Source: Prosthecodimorpha hirschii
GTDB lineage: Bacteria; Pseudomonadota; Alphaproteobacteria; Rhizobiales; Ancalomicrobiaceae
DNA length: 64,000 bases
Reading direction: 5' to 3'
Assembly: GCF_001305515.1 (NCBI RefSeq)
Contig: NZ_LJYW01000001.1
Location: 3,072,668-3,136,667 of the forward strand
Part shown: positions 37,807 to 46,615 of the stretch, in pieces
How positions within the stretch are numbered: position 1 is the first letter of the stretch
How the letters are laid out: each line of letters begins with the position of its first letter
Position numbers and translations under genes: made by a program
Notes under the pieces: model-generated
What the model was told of the DNA's origin: nothing
The model's input: only the letters and a program-made list of their open reading frames with translations
Database searches by the model: none

Positions 37807-37916
37807 GGCGGAGGGCAGGGGAGGCTTGGGTGCAGTCCTGCGGATCGCCGGTCGCGGCAGGCCTGGCCGATGGCCCGATCCGGCGGGGCGTGCGCGCGTG
37901 GAAGGAGCAGGCATCC

Positions 37917-39338
37917 GTGAGCCGCCGTGACGAGACCATCTTTGCGCTGTCGAGCGGTGCCCTGCCGAGCGGGGTGGCGGTCGTGCGCCTAAGCGGACCG
38001 GAGAGTGGAGCGGCCGTGACGGCGCTGGTCGGCCAATGGCCCGAGCCGCGCCGCGCGGCGTTGAGGACGTTGCGCGCCGGGGACGGGTCGGTGATCGACC
38101 GCGGTCTGGTCCTCTGGCTGCCCGGCCCGGCGAGTTTCACCGGCGAGGACATGGCCGAGTTCCAGGTCCATGGCGGCCCGGCCGTGGTCGCCGCGCTCTT
38201 GGCCCGTCTGGCCGATCTGCCGCGGTTGCGCGCTGCGGAACCGGGCGAGTTCACCCGGCGGGCCTTTCTGGCCGGACGGATCGATCTGGCCGAGGCGGAG
38301 GGTCTTGCCGATCTGGTCGCGGCGGAAACAGAGGCCCAGCGGCGGCAGGCGATCCGGCAGTCGGGTGGGGCGCTGTCGCGGCAGGCGGAGGCCTGGCGCA
38401 CCCGCATCGTGACGATGCGGGCGCTGATCGAGGCCGAGCTCGATTTTCCCGACGAGGACGATGTGCCCGGCTCGGTCAGCGATGCGGTCTGGTCGGAGGC
38501 GGCGGCGCTGCTGGCCGAGATCGAGACCGCCCTGGCGGATGCCGGTCGCGGCGAGCGGCTGCGACGCGGCTACGAGGTGGTGCTGACCGGTCCGCCCAAT
38601 GCCGGCAAGTCGAGCCTGCTCAACGCGCTCGCCCGCCGCGATGCGGCGATCGTCACCGAGGAACCCGGCACGACCCGCGACCTGATCGAGGTGCGGCTCG
38701 ATCTCGACGGCCTGCCGGTGATCCTGGTCGATTCCGCCGGCCTGCGCGATGCGGCGGGTCGGGTCGAGCAGGAGGGCATCCGGCGCGCCCGCGAGCGGGC
38801 GGCCGCGGCCGATCTGGTGCTGTGGCTGTCGCCCGCCGATGCGCCGGTCGAGCCGGAGCGCCCGGCCTCCGGCGTGCCGCTCCTGGTGCTGCGGACCAAA
38901 TGCGATCTGACTGCCGGTCGGCCTGACGACAGGTCCGCCGGCGTGCCGCCGGCGGAGGGCGACGGCAGCGGCGCGCTTGGCTGGGGCCCGGCCGGTGGCG
39001 GCGACAGGGGCGGCGACAGAGCCGGCGCCGGGATGGGCCTGCCCGTCTCGGCGGCGACGGGGGAGGGGCTCGACCGGCTGCGCGCCGAGATCGTTGCCCG
39101 CGCCGGCGTCGCGCTCGGGCGCGGCGAGGACCCCCTGATCACGCGGGCCCGGCATCGCGAGGCGCTGACGGCGGCGGCGGACGGGCTTCGCCGGGCCTTG
39201 AGCTTCGATACCCTGCCGCTGGAACTGCGTGCCGAGGACCTGCGGGCGGCCGGCGATGCAATCGGTCGCATCACGGGGCGGGTCGGCGTCGAGGATCTGC
39301 TCGACGTGATCTTCGGCCAGTTCTGCATTGGCAAGTGA
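37917..39338 (+). CDS. mnmE: tRNA modification GTPase MnmE (TrmE)
   Basis: A 473-residue GTPase that with MnmG makes (carboxymethyl)aminomethyl-uridine at tRNA wobble U34. N-terminal folate-binding domain, then the G domain with G1 GPPNAGKSSLLNAL, G2 EEPGTTRDLIEV, G3 DSAGLRDA and G4 TKCD, and the C-terminal CIGK whose Cys is conserved. About 40 Gly/Pro/Asp-rich residues are inserted after G4 (residues about 340-380), making the protein longer than the usual ~445. The GTG at 37917 follows AAGGAG; longer starts are unlikely. Confidence 0.95.
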   Translation: MSRRDETIFALSSGALPSGVAVVRLSGPESGAAVTALVGQWPEPRRAALRTLRAGDGSVIDRGLVLWLPGPASFTGEDMAEFQVHGGPAVVAALLARLADLPRLRAAEPGEFTRRAFLAGRIDLAEAEGLADLVAAETEAQRRQAIRQSGGALSRQAEAWRTRIVTMRALIEAELDFPDEDDVPGSVSDAVWSEAAALLAEIETALADAGRGERLRRGYEVVLTGPPNAGKSSLLNALARRDAAIVTEEPGTTRDLIEVRLDLDGLPVILVDSAGLRDAAGRVEQEGIRRARERAAAADLVLWLSPADAPVEPERPASGVPLLVLRTKCDLTAGRPDDRSAGVPPAEGDGSGALGWGPAGGGDRGGDRAGAGMGLPVSAATGEGLDRLRAEIVARAGVALGRGEDPLITRARHREALTAAADGLRRALSFDTLPLELRAEDLRAAGDAIGRITGRVGVEDLLDVIFGQFCIGK

Positions 39339-39359
39339 TCGTTCCCGATCCGAAACGAA

Positions 39360-39375
39360 TGTTCCACGTGAAACA
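39360..39375. promoter_or_regulatory. parS: parS site (perfect)
   Basis: TGTTCCACGTGAAACA, an exact match to the ParB consensus TGTTNCACGTGAAACA, in the mnmE-mnmG spacer about 5.5 kb from oriC. Confidence 0.95.
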
Positions 39376-39581
39376 CTCGATTCGGATCCGAATCGGTTCC
39401 GTGATGATCGTGACGCTTCAACCCGCGCCCCGGATCCGCTATGGCATGGCCGGGCGGGCGCACCGAACCTCCGGGCTTCGGCACCGGTGCGGCGGCGTCG
39501 CGTCGCGGCGCCCGGATCTCGCGGGCTTCTACCGCCCCGGGGCCTGACCCTGTCCGCCGACTGTCTCCGATGGATGTACCG

Positions 39582-41531
39582 ATGACCAGCGACCTGACCT
39601 GCGATGTGGTGGTGATCGGCGGCGGCCATGCCGGCGTCGAGGCGGCGACCGCGGCCGCGCGCATGGGCGCCGCTACCATCCTGGTCACGCATCGCTTCGC
39701 CACGATCGGCGCCATGTCGTGCAATCCGGCCATCGGCGGTCTCGGCAAGGGCCATCTGGTGCGCGAGATCGATGCGCTCGACGGCGTCATGGGCCGTGCG
39801 GCCGATCTCGGCGGCATCCAGTTTCGGGTCCTCAACCGGCGCAAGGGCCCGGCCGTGCGCGGGCCGCGGGCGCAGGCCGACCGCAAGCTCTATGCCGCCG
39901 CGGTCCAGGAGGCCGTGCGGGCGACGCCGAATCTGACCGTGGTCGAGGGCGAGGCCGACGACCTAGCGATCGCCTCCGGCGGGCTCGCCGGTGCCCATCT
40001 GGCCGGTGACGATCCGGCCAGTCCTCGCCTGACCGGTGGCCGCCTGACCGGTGCCCGCCTGGCCGGTGTCCGTCTGGCCGACGGCCGCCTGATCGGCTGC
40101 GGTGCGGCGGTGGTCACCACCGGAACCTTCCTGCGCGGGATGATCCATATCGGCGACCGGCGCGTCCCGGCCGGCCGGGTCGACGAGGCGCCGGCGCTCG
40201 GCCTGTCGGCGGCCTTCGAGCGGATCGGCTTCACGCTCGGCCGTCTGAAGACAGGCACCCCGGCGCGGCTCGATGGGCGCACCATCGACTGGTCGGCGGT
40301 CGAGATGCAGCCCGGCGACGCGACGCCCGAGCCCTTCTCGATGCTGACCGATCGCCTGCCCAATGCGCAGGTCGAGTGCGGCATCACCCGGACCACGCCG
40401 GAAACCCATGCGGTGATCCGGGCCAATCTGACCCGCTCGGCGCTCTACGGCGGCCAGATCCAGGGGCGCGGCCCGCGCTACTGTCCCTCGATCGAGGACA
40501 AGATCGTGCGCTTCGGCGACCGCGAGGGCCATCAGATCTTCCTGGAGCCGGAGGGGCTCGACGACCCGACCGTCTATCCGAACGGCATCTCGACCTCCCT
40601 GCCCGAGGATGCCCAGGCGGCCCTCCTGAAGACCATCCCGGGCCTGGAGCGGGTCGTGATGGTACGGCCGGGCTATGCGATCGAATATGACCATGTCGAT
40701 CCGCGCGAGTTGCGGCCGACGCTGGAGACCAAGCGCATGCTCGGCCTGTTCCTGGCCGGCCAGATCAACGGCACGACCGGCTACGAGGAGGCCGGCGCGC
40801 AGGGCCTGCTGGCCGGCCTCAATGCGGCGCTGGTCGCCGGGGGCGGGCAGGGGCAGACCATCGGCCGCGACGAGGGCTATCTCGGCGTGATGATCGACGA
40901 TCTGGTCACGCGCGGCATCACCGAGCCCTATCGGATGTTCACCTCGCGCGCCGAATACCGGCTGACGCTCCGGGCCGACAATGCCGACCAGCGGCTGACG
41001 CCCGCCGGTCTCGCCTGGGGGCTGGTCGGCCCGGAGCGCGCGGCGCGGTTCCGGGATCGGCTCGCGGCGCTCGACGCGGCGCGCGGCCTGGCGCGTGCCC
41101 TGACGCTGACCCCGTCGGAAGCGGCCCGTCACGGCATCGCCGTCAACCAGGACGGCGTCCGGCGTAGCGCCTTCGACCTGCTCGCCTATCCGGATGTGAC
41201 CGTCGAGCGGCTCGCCGTGGTCTGGCCGGAATTCGGCTCAATCGCGCCGTCGATCGCCGAACAGCTCGAAATCGATGCCGCCTATGCGGTCTATCTCGAT
41301 CGCCAGCGCACCGATATCGAGGCCCTGCGCCGCGACGAGGCGGTCGCCATCCCGGACGGCTTCGCCTATGAGGGGCTCGCCGGGCTCTCCAACGAGTGCC
41401 GGCAGCGGCTGATCGAAGCCCGTCCGACGACGCTCGCCCAGGCGGCTCGTATCGAGGGTGTCACGCCGGCAGCCCTGACCCTCATTCTGGCGCATGTCCG
41501 CAAGGCTGCGGCGGCGGGATCGGCGGCGTAG
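39582..41531 (+). CDS. mnmG: tRNA uridine-5-carboxymethylaminomethyl modification enzyme MnmG (GidA)
   Basis: A 649-residue FAD protein, partner of MnmE. FAD fold [22 protein letters not shown], then the signature [31 protein letters not shown] (key residues MSCNPAIGG), [37 protein letters not shown] and [10 protein letters not shown] are all present. Residues about 150-173 are expanded by five 15-base repeats encoding RLTGx-like units, absent from ordinary MnmG. ATG 39582 is preferred; ATG at 39570 is an alternative. Neither has a strong Shine-Dalgarno. Confidence 0.95.
   Translation: MTSDLTCDVVVIGGGHAGVEAATAAARMGAATILVTHRFATIGAMSCNPAIGGLGKGHLVREIDALDGVMGRAADLGGIQFRVLNRRKGPAVRGPRAQADRKLYAAAVQEAVRATPNLTVVEGEADDLAIASGGLAGAHLAGDDPASPRLTGGRLTGARLAGVRLADGRLIGCGAAVVTTGTFLRGMIHIGDRRVPAGRVDEAPALGLSAAFERIGFTLGRLKTGTPARLDGRTIDWSAVEMQPGDATPEPFSMLTDRLPNAQVECGITRTTPETHAVIRANLTRSALYGGQIQGRGPRYCPSIEDKIVRFGDREGHQIFLEPEGLDDPTVYPNGISTSLPEDAQAALLKTIPGLERVVMVRPGYAIEYDHVDPRELRPTLETKRMLGLFLAGQINGTTGYEEAGAQGLLAGLNAALVAGGGQGQTIGRDEGYLGVMIDDLVTRGITEPYRMFTSRAEYRLTLRADNADQRLTPAGLAWGLVGPERAARFRDRLAALDAARGLARALTLTPSEAARHGIAVNQDGVRRSAFDLLAYPDVTVERLAVVWPEFGSIAPSIAEQLEIDAAYAVYLDRQRTDIEALRRDEAVAIPDGFAYEGLAGLSNECRQRLIEARPTTLAQAARIEGVTPAALTLILAHVRKAAAAGSAA
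40027..40101 (+). repeat. Five 15-bp tandem repeats inside mnmG
   Basis: Units at 40027, 40042, 40057, 40072 and 40087 of the form GCCTGACCGGTGsCC, encoding Arg-Leu-(Thr/Ala/Ile)-Gly/Asp-(Gly/Ala/Val). The pattern resembles a pentapeptide-repeat coil. Confidence 0.85.
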
Positions 41532-41565
41532 ACTGATCCTGCGAACCAACCGATTCGGAAGCGAA

Positions 41566-42228
41566 ATGAGCCCGACCTTGCCGGAGACGGACGCGGCGCT
41601 GGACGCCGTGATGCCGGTTCCACGTGAAACATGCGAGCGGCTGGCGGTCTATGTCGCCCTGTTGGCGAAGTGGCAGAAGAGCCAGAATCTGGTCGCCCCG
41701 GCGACCCTGCCGAAGGTCTGGTCGCGCCACGTGGCGGATTCGCTGCAGGTCCATGCCGCGCTGCCGGACGTGTTGCGCTGGGCCGATATCGGCTCGGGCG
41801 CGGGCTTTCCGGGCTTGGTCACGGCGATCTGCTTGGCCGGGCGGCCGGGGGCGATCGTACATCTGGTCGAGAGCAACAAGGGCAAGGCGGCCTTCCTGCG
41901 CACCGTGGCGCGGGAGACGGGTGCGCCGGCTGAAGTCCATGCCGACCGCATCGAAACGGTCCTGCCGGGCCTCGCCGGGGCCGTCGAGGGGCTCTCCGCC
42001 CGGGCGCTCGCCCCGCTCGTCGAGCTCTGCCGCATGGTGCACCCGCTGATGCGGCCCGGAGTGCGCGCGCTTTTCCACAAGGGACAAGATTTTGCGTCCG
42101 AGCTGGCCGACGCTACTCAATCTTGGGATCTGGACGTGGTAGAACGGCCCAGTCGGATCGATCCGGCGGGACGACTCATCCTGATCAGCGGGATGTCGCC
42201 GAAGCCTCTCTCGGGAGCTGGCCGATGA
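41566..42228 (+). CDS. rsmG: 16S rRNA (guanine527-N7)-methyltransferase RsmG (GidB)
   Basis: A 220-residue SAM-dependent methyltransferase. Motifs: LLAKWQKSQNLVAPATLPKVWSRHVADSLQ (key residues WQKSQNLV and RHVADSLQ), the SAM loop ADIGSGAGFPGLVTAI, HLVESNKGKAAFLR and SARALAPLVELC. Position in mnmG-rsmG-parA is classical. A 15/16 parS lies inside the coding sequence and encodes Pro-Arg-Glu-Thr. Its TGA overlaps the parA ATG by four bases. Confidence 0.96.
   Translation: MSPTLPETDAALDAVMPVPRETCERLAVYVALLAKWQKSQNLVAPATLPKVWSRHVADSLQVHAALPDVLRWADIGSGAGFPGLVTAICLAGRPGAIVHLVESNKGKAAFLRTVARETGAPAEVHADRIETVLPGLAGAVEGLSARALAPLVELCRMVHPLMRPGVRALFHKGQDFASELADATQSWDLDVVERPSRIDPAGRLILISGMSPKPLSGAGR
41616..41631. 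promoter_or_regulatory. parS: parS site within rsmG
   Basis: GGTTCCACGTGAAACA, 15 of 16 to the ParB consensus, inside codons 17-22 of rsmG. Confidence 0.9.
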
Positions 42229-43046
42229 CCATGTTGACGAAATCTCCCCGCGTCCTCGCGCTCGCCAACCAGAAGGGCGGCGTCGGCAAGACGACGACCG
42301 CGATCAATCTCGGTACCGCCCTGGCGGCGATCGGCGAGAATGTGCTGATCGTCGATCTCGATCCGCAGGGCAACGCCTCGACCGGTCTCGGCATCGACCG
42401 GCGCAGCCGCAAGCGCTCGACCTACGATGTTCTGGTCGGGGAGGCCGGGCTCGGCGACGTGGTCGTCGAGACGGCCGTGCCGCGGCTCTGGGTGGCGCCC
42501 TCGACGCTCGACCTGCTCGGCGTCGAGCTGGAAATCGCCGCCTCGTCCAACCGGGCTTTTCGCCTGCGCGAGGCCATTGCCCGCTATGCGGCCTCGACCG
42601 AGGCCCTGCCGCAGTTCAGCTACGTGCTGGTCGATTGTCCGCCGTCGCTGAACCTTCTGACCATCAACGCCATGTCGGCCTCGCATTCGGTGCTGGTGCC
42701 GCTGCAGTGCGAGTTCTTCGCGCTCGAAGGTCTGTCGCAGCTCCTGAGCACGGTCGAGCAGGTCAAGACCTCGCTCAATCCGGAACTGACCATCCACGGC
42801 ATCGTGCTGACCATGTTCGATGCGCGCAACAATCTCTCCGGCCAGGTCGTCGCCGACGTGCGCCAGCATATGGGCGAGACGGTCTACGAGACGGTGATCC
42901 CGCGCAATGTGCGCGTCTCCGAGGCGCCGTCCTACGGCAAGCCGGCGCTGCTCTACGACCTCAAATGCACCGGCAGCCAGGCCTATCTGCGGCTGGCCTC
43001 CGAGATCATTCAGCGCGAACGGCGCCTGCGCGCCGAAGCGGCCTGA
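42225..43046 (+). CDS. parA: Chromosome partitioning ATPase ParA (Soj)
   Basis: A 273-residue deviant-Walker ATPase that drives segregation of the ParB-parS origin complex. The N-terminal ATP loop is NQKGGVGKTTTAINL (KGGVGKTT), then LIVDLDPQGNASTGLGI, VDCPPSLNLLTINAM and PRNVRVSEAPSYGKPALLYD. Length is that of chromosomal ParA without an HTH extension. ATG at 42225 overlaps the rsmG stop, with CGGGAG upstream; an ATG two codons on is possible. Confidence 0.97.
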   Translation: MTMLTKSPRVLALANQKGGVGKTTTAINLGTALAAIGENVLIVDLDPQGNASTGLGIDRRSRKRSTYDVLVGEAGLGDVVVETAVPRLWVAPSTLDLLGVELEIAASSNRAFRLREAIARYAASTEALPQFSYVLVDCPPSLNLLTINAMSASHSVLVPLQCEFFALEGLSQLLSTVEQVKTSLNPELTIHGIVLTMFDARNNLSGQVVADVRQHMGETVYETVIPRNVRVSEAPSYGKPALLYDLKCTGSQAYLRLASEIIQRERRLRAEAA

Positions 43047-43080
43047 CGGCGGAATTCGAACCGGGCTGCGGAGACGGATC

Positions 43081-43953
43081 ATGGCGGAAGAGAAGCGGCG
43101 GCTCGGGCGCGGCCTCGCGGCCCTGTTGGGCGATATCGCGGAGCCGGATGCGGCGCCGGTCGAGCGCAGCGGTTCGCGGCGGGTGCCGATCGAGTTCGTG
43201 CGCCCCAATCCGCGCAACCCGCGCCGCTCCTTCGCCGAGGCCGAACTCGCCGATCTTGCGGTCTCGGTCCGGGAGAAGGGCATCGTCCAGCCGATCCTGG
43301 TGCGTCCGGTCAAGGCGCAGGCCAACGCGTTCGAGATCATCGCCGGCGAGCGGCGCTGGCGGGCGGCGCAGAAGGCCGGCCTGCACGAGGTCCCGGTGAT
43401 CGTGCAGGACGTCTCCGACAAGGAGGCGCTCGAACTCGCCATCATCGAGAATGTCCAGCGCGCCGACCTGAACGCGATCGAGGAGGCCTTCGGCTACGAG
43501 CAGCTGATCGCCGAGTTCGGCTATACCCAGCAGGATCTCGGCCAGGTGATCGGCAAGAGCCGCAGCCATGTCGCCAACACGCTGCGGCTCCTGAAGCTGC
43601 CGGAATCGGTCAAAGACCATCTGCGCGAGGGGCGTCTCACGGCCGGCCATGCGCGCGCGCTGGTCAGCGCCGAGGACCCGGCCGGGCTGGCGGATCGGAT
43701 CGTCGAGAAGGGTCTGACGGTCCGTGACGCGGAAGCCCTGGCGCAGTCGCCCAAGCTGCCGGAGGCGCCCGAGCAGAAGGGGCTGAAGCCGGGCAAGGAT
43801 GCCGATACCCTGATGCTGGAGAAGACCCTGACCGACCTGCTCGGCGTGCCGGTGGCGATCGACCACAAGGACAACGGCACGGGCTCGCTGAAGATCAAGT
43901 ATCGCTCGGTCGAGCAGCTGGACGAAGTCTGCCGGCGGCTGAAGAACGGCTGA
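43081..43953 (+). CDS. parB: Chromosome partitioning CTPase/centromere-binding protein ParB
   Basis: A 290-residue ParB that clamps DNA after loading at parS. N-terminal RRLGRGLAALLGD contains the Arg that stimulates ParA; the CTP-binding box is GERRWRAAQKAG, preceded by NPRNPRR and followed by ENVQRADLNAIEEA. The HTH is GYTQQDLGQVIGKSRSHVANTLRLLKLP (key residues GKSRSHVANTLRLL). The C-terminal dimer domain closes the gene. Three good parS sites lie within 5 kb upstream or downstream. Confidence 0.97.
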   Translation: MAEEKRRLGRGLAALLGDIAEPDAAPVERSGSRRVPIEFVRPNPRNPRRSFAEAELADLAVSVREKGIVQPILVRPVKAQANAFEIIAGERRWRAAQKAGLHEVPVIVQDVSDKEALELAIIENVQRADLNAIEEAFGYEQLIAEFGYTQQDLGQVIGKSRSHVANTLRLLKLPESVKDHLREGRLTAGHARALVSAEDPAGLADRIVEKGLTVRDAEALAQSPKLPEAPEQKGLKPGKDADTLMLEKTLTDLLGVPVAIDHKDNGTGSLKIKYRSVEQLDEVCRRLKNG

Positions 43954-44118
43954 TCGGGTTCGCGTCCTGCCGTCGGCAGGGCGGTGCCGGCCGCCATTGC
44001 CGCGAGCGCGCGCGTCGGGCGGCGCTGGGCATCGGTTCGATGACCCCTTTGATCGCACCGGACGATCGGGCAGGGTGGGGCGGGATCGCCGACGGGCCGG
44101 CGCGCGAAGGGGAGGCCG

Positions 44119-44379
44119 ATGGATCATCGCCAGCAGGAGGAAGCCAGACGCCGGCGCGAGGCCGAGGCGACGCTGAAGCGTGTCTCACGTGAAACGGAGA
44201 CCGTCGGCGAGAGCGCCATCGGGGCGGCGGCGGATCGGCTGAAGGGTCATTTCGCCGGAACCGACGCACCCGCAGAAGACCGCGTCGAGGTCTGGGGCCG
44301 GCGGATCGGGCGCGGCCTGGCGGTCGTGGCCTTCGTGGTGCTTCTCATTCACCTCGTCCGTACCTATGTGATGTCGTGA
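44119..44379 (+). CDS. Small single-pass membrane protein, unassigned
   Basis: An 86-residue protein that I do not recognise. A charged, Arg/Glu-rich N-terminal half (RQQEEARRRREAEATLKRVSRETET) probably forms a helix or short coiled coil, and one C-terminal membrane helix (about residues 64-84, GRGLAVVAFVVLLIHLVRTYV). GGGGAGG (44109 region) sits before the ATG, strong support for translation. A parS-like palindrome forms its codons for Val-Ser-Arg-Glu-Thr. It lies 165 bases after parB and 20 before a DUF4893 gene. Confidence 0.7.
   Translation: MDHRQQEEARRRREAEATLKRVSRETETVGESAIGAAADRLKGHFAGTDAPAEDRVEVWGRRIGRGLAVVAFVVLLIHLVRTYVMS
44181..44196. promoter_or_regulatory. parS: parS-like site within the small membrane-protein gene
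   Basis: TGTCTCACGTGAAACG, 14 of 16 to TGTTTCACGTGAAACA, with the CACGTG core intact. It is the third site clustered around parAB. Confidence 0.75.
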
Positions 44380-44399
44380 TTATATTGACGGGGAGAGCC

Positions 44400-44990
44400 A
44401 TGCGCCGTCTTGTCCTTGCCGGCCTGTTCGCCTTCCTGCCTTTGACCGCGGCGCAGGCCTATGACGGCTTCCCGGCGCAGTTGACCGAGGCCGACCGCGC
44501 GAGGCTCGACCGCTTCGACGCGGTGCGTGCCGAGGCGATCCAGGATGCCGAGCGGGGTGCGGCGGCCGATCGCGAGGTACTCGCCAAGGTGCTGGAGGGC
44601 GATGCCGGCCCGATCGGGATCGAGACCCTGCCCGGCCGCTGGCGCTGCCGGACCGCCAAGATCGGCGCGCAGGGCGATCTCCTGCCGCTCGTCGTCTATC
44701 CGGATTTCGAATGCCGCATCACGGCCCTGCCGGGCGGCGGATTGAAGTTCGAGAAGATCACCGGGTCGCAGCGGACCTCCGGCATGCTCTATCCGTATGA
44801 CCGCGACCGGCTCGGCTATGCCGGCGCGTCCTGGTACGGCTACGAGAAGGGGCCGAAGCCCTACGGCACCGACCCCGATCGCGACGAGGTCGGCGTGCTG
44901 GTGCGGGTCTCGTCGACCCGGCTGCGGCTGGAACTGCCGTCGCCGAAGTACGAATCGATGTTCGACATCATCGAGTTGAGGCGCCGATGA
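44400..44990 (+). CDS. DUF4893 exported protein
   Basis: A 196-residue exported protein of the DUF4893 family, restricted largely to alphaproteobacteria. The signal peptide is MRRLVLAGLFAFLPLTAAQA. Then a helical part and a beta-rich domain (LPGRWRCRTAKIGAQGDLLP, FEKITGSQRTSGMLYPYD, GYAGASWYGYEKGPKPYG). Function unknown. Start at 44400 follows GGGGAGAG; the longer frame is discarded. Its stop overlaps the next gene by four bases. Confidence 0.82.
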   Translation: MRRLVLAGLFAFLPLTAAQAYDGFPAQLTEADRARLDRFDAVRAEAIQDAERGAAADREVLAKVLEGDAGPIGIETLPGRWRCRTAKIGAQGDLLPLVVYPDFECRITALPGGGLKFEKITGSQRTSGMLYPYDRDRLGYAGASWYGYEKGPKPYGTDPDRDEVGVLVRVSSTRLRLELPSPKYESMFDIIELRRR

Positions 44991-45403
44991 GCCTTTCAGA
45001 CTGGCTGCAGCGGACGGCGCCGTCGCTGGAGGATTTCGAGGCGCTCGCACGCCAGGCCTATGACGGCCTGCCGGCAGAGTTCCGCGGCCTGACCGGCGAC
45101 ATCCTGATCCGCATCGCCGATTTCCCCGACGACGAGGCGCTCGACGCGCTCGATCTGGAATCGCCCTTCGACCTGCTCGGCCTGTTCCAGGGCGTCGGCC
45201 TCGCGCAGGGGTCCTCGACCCCCTTCACCGGCCAGCTGCCGAACCAGGTCTGGCTCTACCGCCGCCCAATCCTCGACTATTGGGCCGAGCACGAGGAGAC
45301 GCTCGGCCATATCGTCGCGCATGTGCTGATCCACGAGATCGGCCATCACTTCGGTCTCTCCGACGACGACATGGCGGCGATCGAGGACAGCGTGGCCGGT
45401 TAG
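44987..45403 (+). CDS. Zincin-like metallopeptidase family protein
   Basis: A 138-residue metallopeptidase-family protein (DUF1025/possible zinc metallopeptidase). The motif HEIGHHFG (His116, Glu117, His120) is the HExxH of zincins; preceding residues (PFTGQLPNQVWLYRRPILDYW) and the acidic tail are typical. No signal peptide, so it is probably cytoplasmic. It is translationally coupled to the DUF4893 gene through a four-base overlap. Substrate unknown. Confidence 0.88.
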   Translation: MSLSDWLQRTAPSLEDFEALARQAYDGLPAEFRGLTGDILIRIADFPDDEALDALDLESPFDLLGLFQGVGLAQGSSTPFTGQLPNQVWLYRRPILDYWAEHEETLGHIVAHVLIHEIGHHFGLSDDDMAAIEDSVAG

Positions 45404-45718
45404 GCCGGACCGGCGTTCGGGGCGCCGCGGCGATCACGCCCTCCGGGCCGGCAGGTTTTGGAACGGCCGGTCGGCTCCGGGAGCGGATACCCGTTTCGGT
45501 GCGGTATTCTCTCTTTCACCGCGTTCCGGGTGTATAGAGACGCGATCGGGATGGTGCGGACGGGCGTCGAGACCCGCCGGCGCGGCAAGGCCCTTGCGGG
45601 AGTCCTGGGCGGGCGTTTCGGGTGGCCGGTATTTCGGGTCGGATCGACCCTCGAAGGGCCGTCCTGAGCCTTCCCAGGCGGTCGATCGTTGCGGAGGCGA
45701 AACGAAAGAATTTCCCGT
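45404..45718. other. Intergenic region, convergent genes
   Basis: 315 bases between the zincin gene and the yggS stop. I see no gene, no strong terminator and no repeat. GTATAGAGAC at 45531-45540 looks like a -10 box but has no well-spaced -35. Confidence 0.5.
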
Positions 45719-46411
45719 TCAGGCCGCAGATGTCTCGGCGGGCGCGCCATAGTCGCGGTGACCGAAGATGGCGCTGCCGACGCGGACATGGGTCGCGCCG
45801 AGGCCGATGGCGGTTTCGAAATCGGACGACATGCCCATCGACAGGAGCGGCAGCGCCAACTCCCGACCGAGCTTGGCGAGCAGGGCGAAATGCGGGCCGG
45901 GCGCATCCTCCGCCGGGGGGATGCACATCAGGCCGGCGATCGTCAGGCCGTGCTGGCTGCGGCAGCGCTCGACGAAGGCAGCGGTCTCGCGCGGGTCGAT
46001 GCCGGCCTTCTGCGGCTCGAGGCCGGTATTGACCTGGACGAGCAGCTTCGGCGTGCGGCCCTGCCGGCGCATCTCGGCGGCCAGCGCCTCGGCGATGCGG
46101 TCGCGGTCGACGGTGTGGATCACGTCGAACAGTTCGACCGCCTCGCGCGCCTTGTTGGATTGCAGCGGGCCGATCAGGTGCAGTTCGATCTCCGGCGTCG
46201 CCGCCTTGAGCCCGGGCCATTTCGCCTTGGCCTCCTGGACGCGGTTCTCGCCGAAGACGCGCTGGCCGGCGGCGATCACCGGGGCGATCTCCTCGGCCGG
46301 GAAGGTCTTGGAGACGGCGACCAGCGTCACCGCGCCCTCCGGCCGGCCGGTGGCCCGCTCGGCTCGGCGGATGCGGTGGCGGATTTCGGTGAGACGGTCG
46401 GCGGCGCTCAT
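45719..46411 (-). CDS. yggS: PLP-binding homeostasis protein YggS
   Basis: A 230-residue pyridoxal-phosphate protein of the YggS/PROSC family that maintains vitamin B6 and amino acid balance. PLP would attach at Lys35 in LVAVSKTFPAEEI; GENRVQEAKAKW, HLIGPLQSNKAREAV and GMSSDFETAIGLGATHVRVGSAIFG (key residues MGMSSDFE and VRVGSAIFG) complete the signature. Divergent from leuS. It is the only recognised minus-strand gene in the rightward block from hemE to dnaE2. Confidence 0.95.
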   Translation of the reverse strand: MSAADRLTEIRHRIRRAERATGRPEGAVTLVAVSKTFPAEEIAPVIAAGQRVFGENRVQEAKAKWPGLKAATPEIELHLIGPLQSNKAREAVELFDVIHTVDRDRIAEALAAEMRRQGRTPKLLVQVNTGLEPQKAGIDPRETAAFVERCRSQHGLTIAGLMCIPPAEDAPGPHFALLAKLGRELALPLLSMGMSSDFETAIGLGATHVRVGSAIFGHRDYGAPAETSAA

Positions 46412-46615
46412 CCAGTCCTCGGCGGTCGATGGCAGGAATTCGGCCCGACATAGCAGAAGCGCGGGCGCGACGCGACGTTCTCGGTGTTGACCTCACCGGG
46501 TGTTTCTGGTGAAGGTCGCGCCTCCCCCCTCGCGCGCGCGTCGCGCGGGGTCTCTCGACTTGATCCCGCGCCGTGCCCGCGCGGGTCCCAGGCGTCCAGG
46601 ACTTCGAAAAAACCC

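Larger units (their letters stand above)
37197..37916. other. Intergenic region between rho and mnmE
   Basis: 720 bases. It contains the rho terminator (37280-37308) and a doubtful 67-codon frame with a CHDCH motif on the minus strand (37603-37806). Several other open frames exist in both directions but none resembles a protein family. No repeat found. Confidence 0.55.

Noticed and set aside
37310..37930. Plus-strand frame of about 206 codons between rho and mnmE
   Set aside because: Composition is Gly/Arg/Pro-rich without structure, it overlaps the mnmE start and begins right at the rho terminator.
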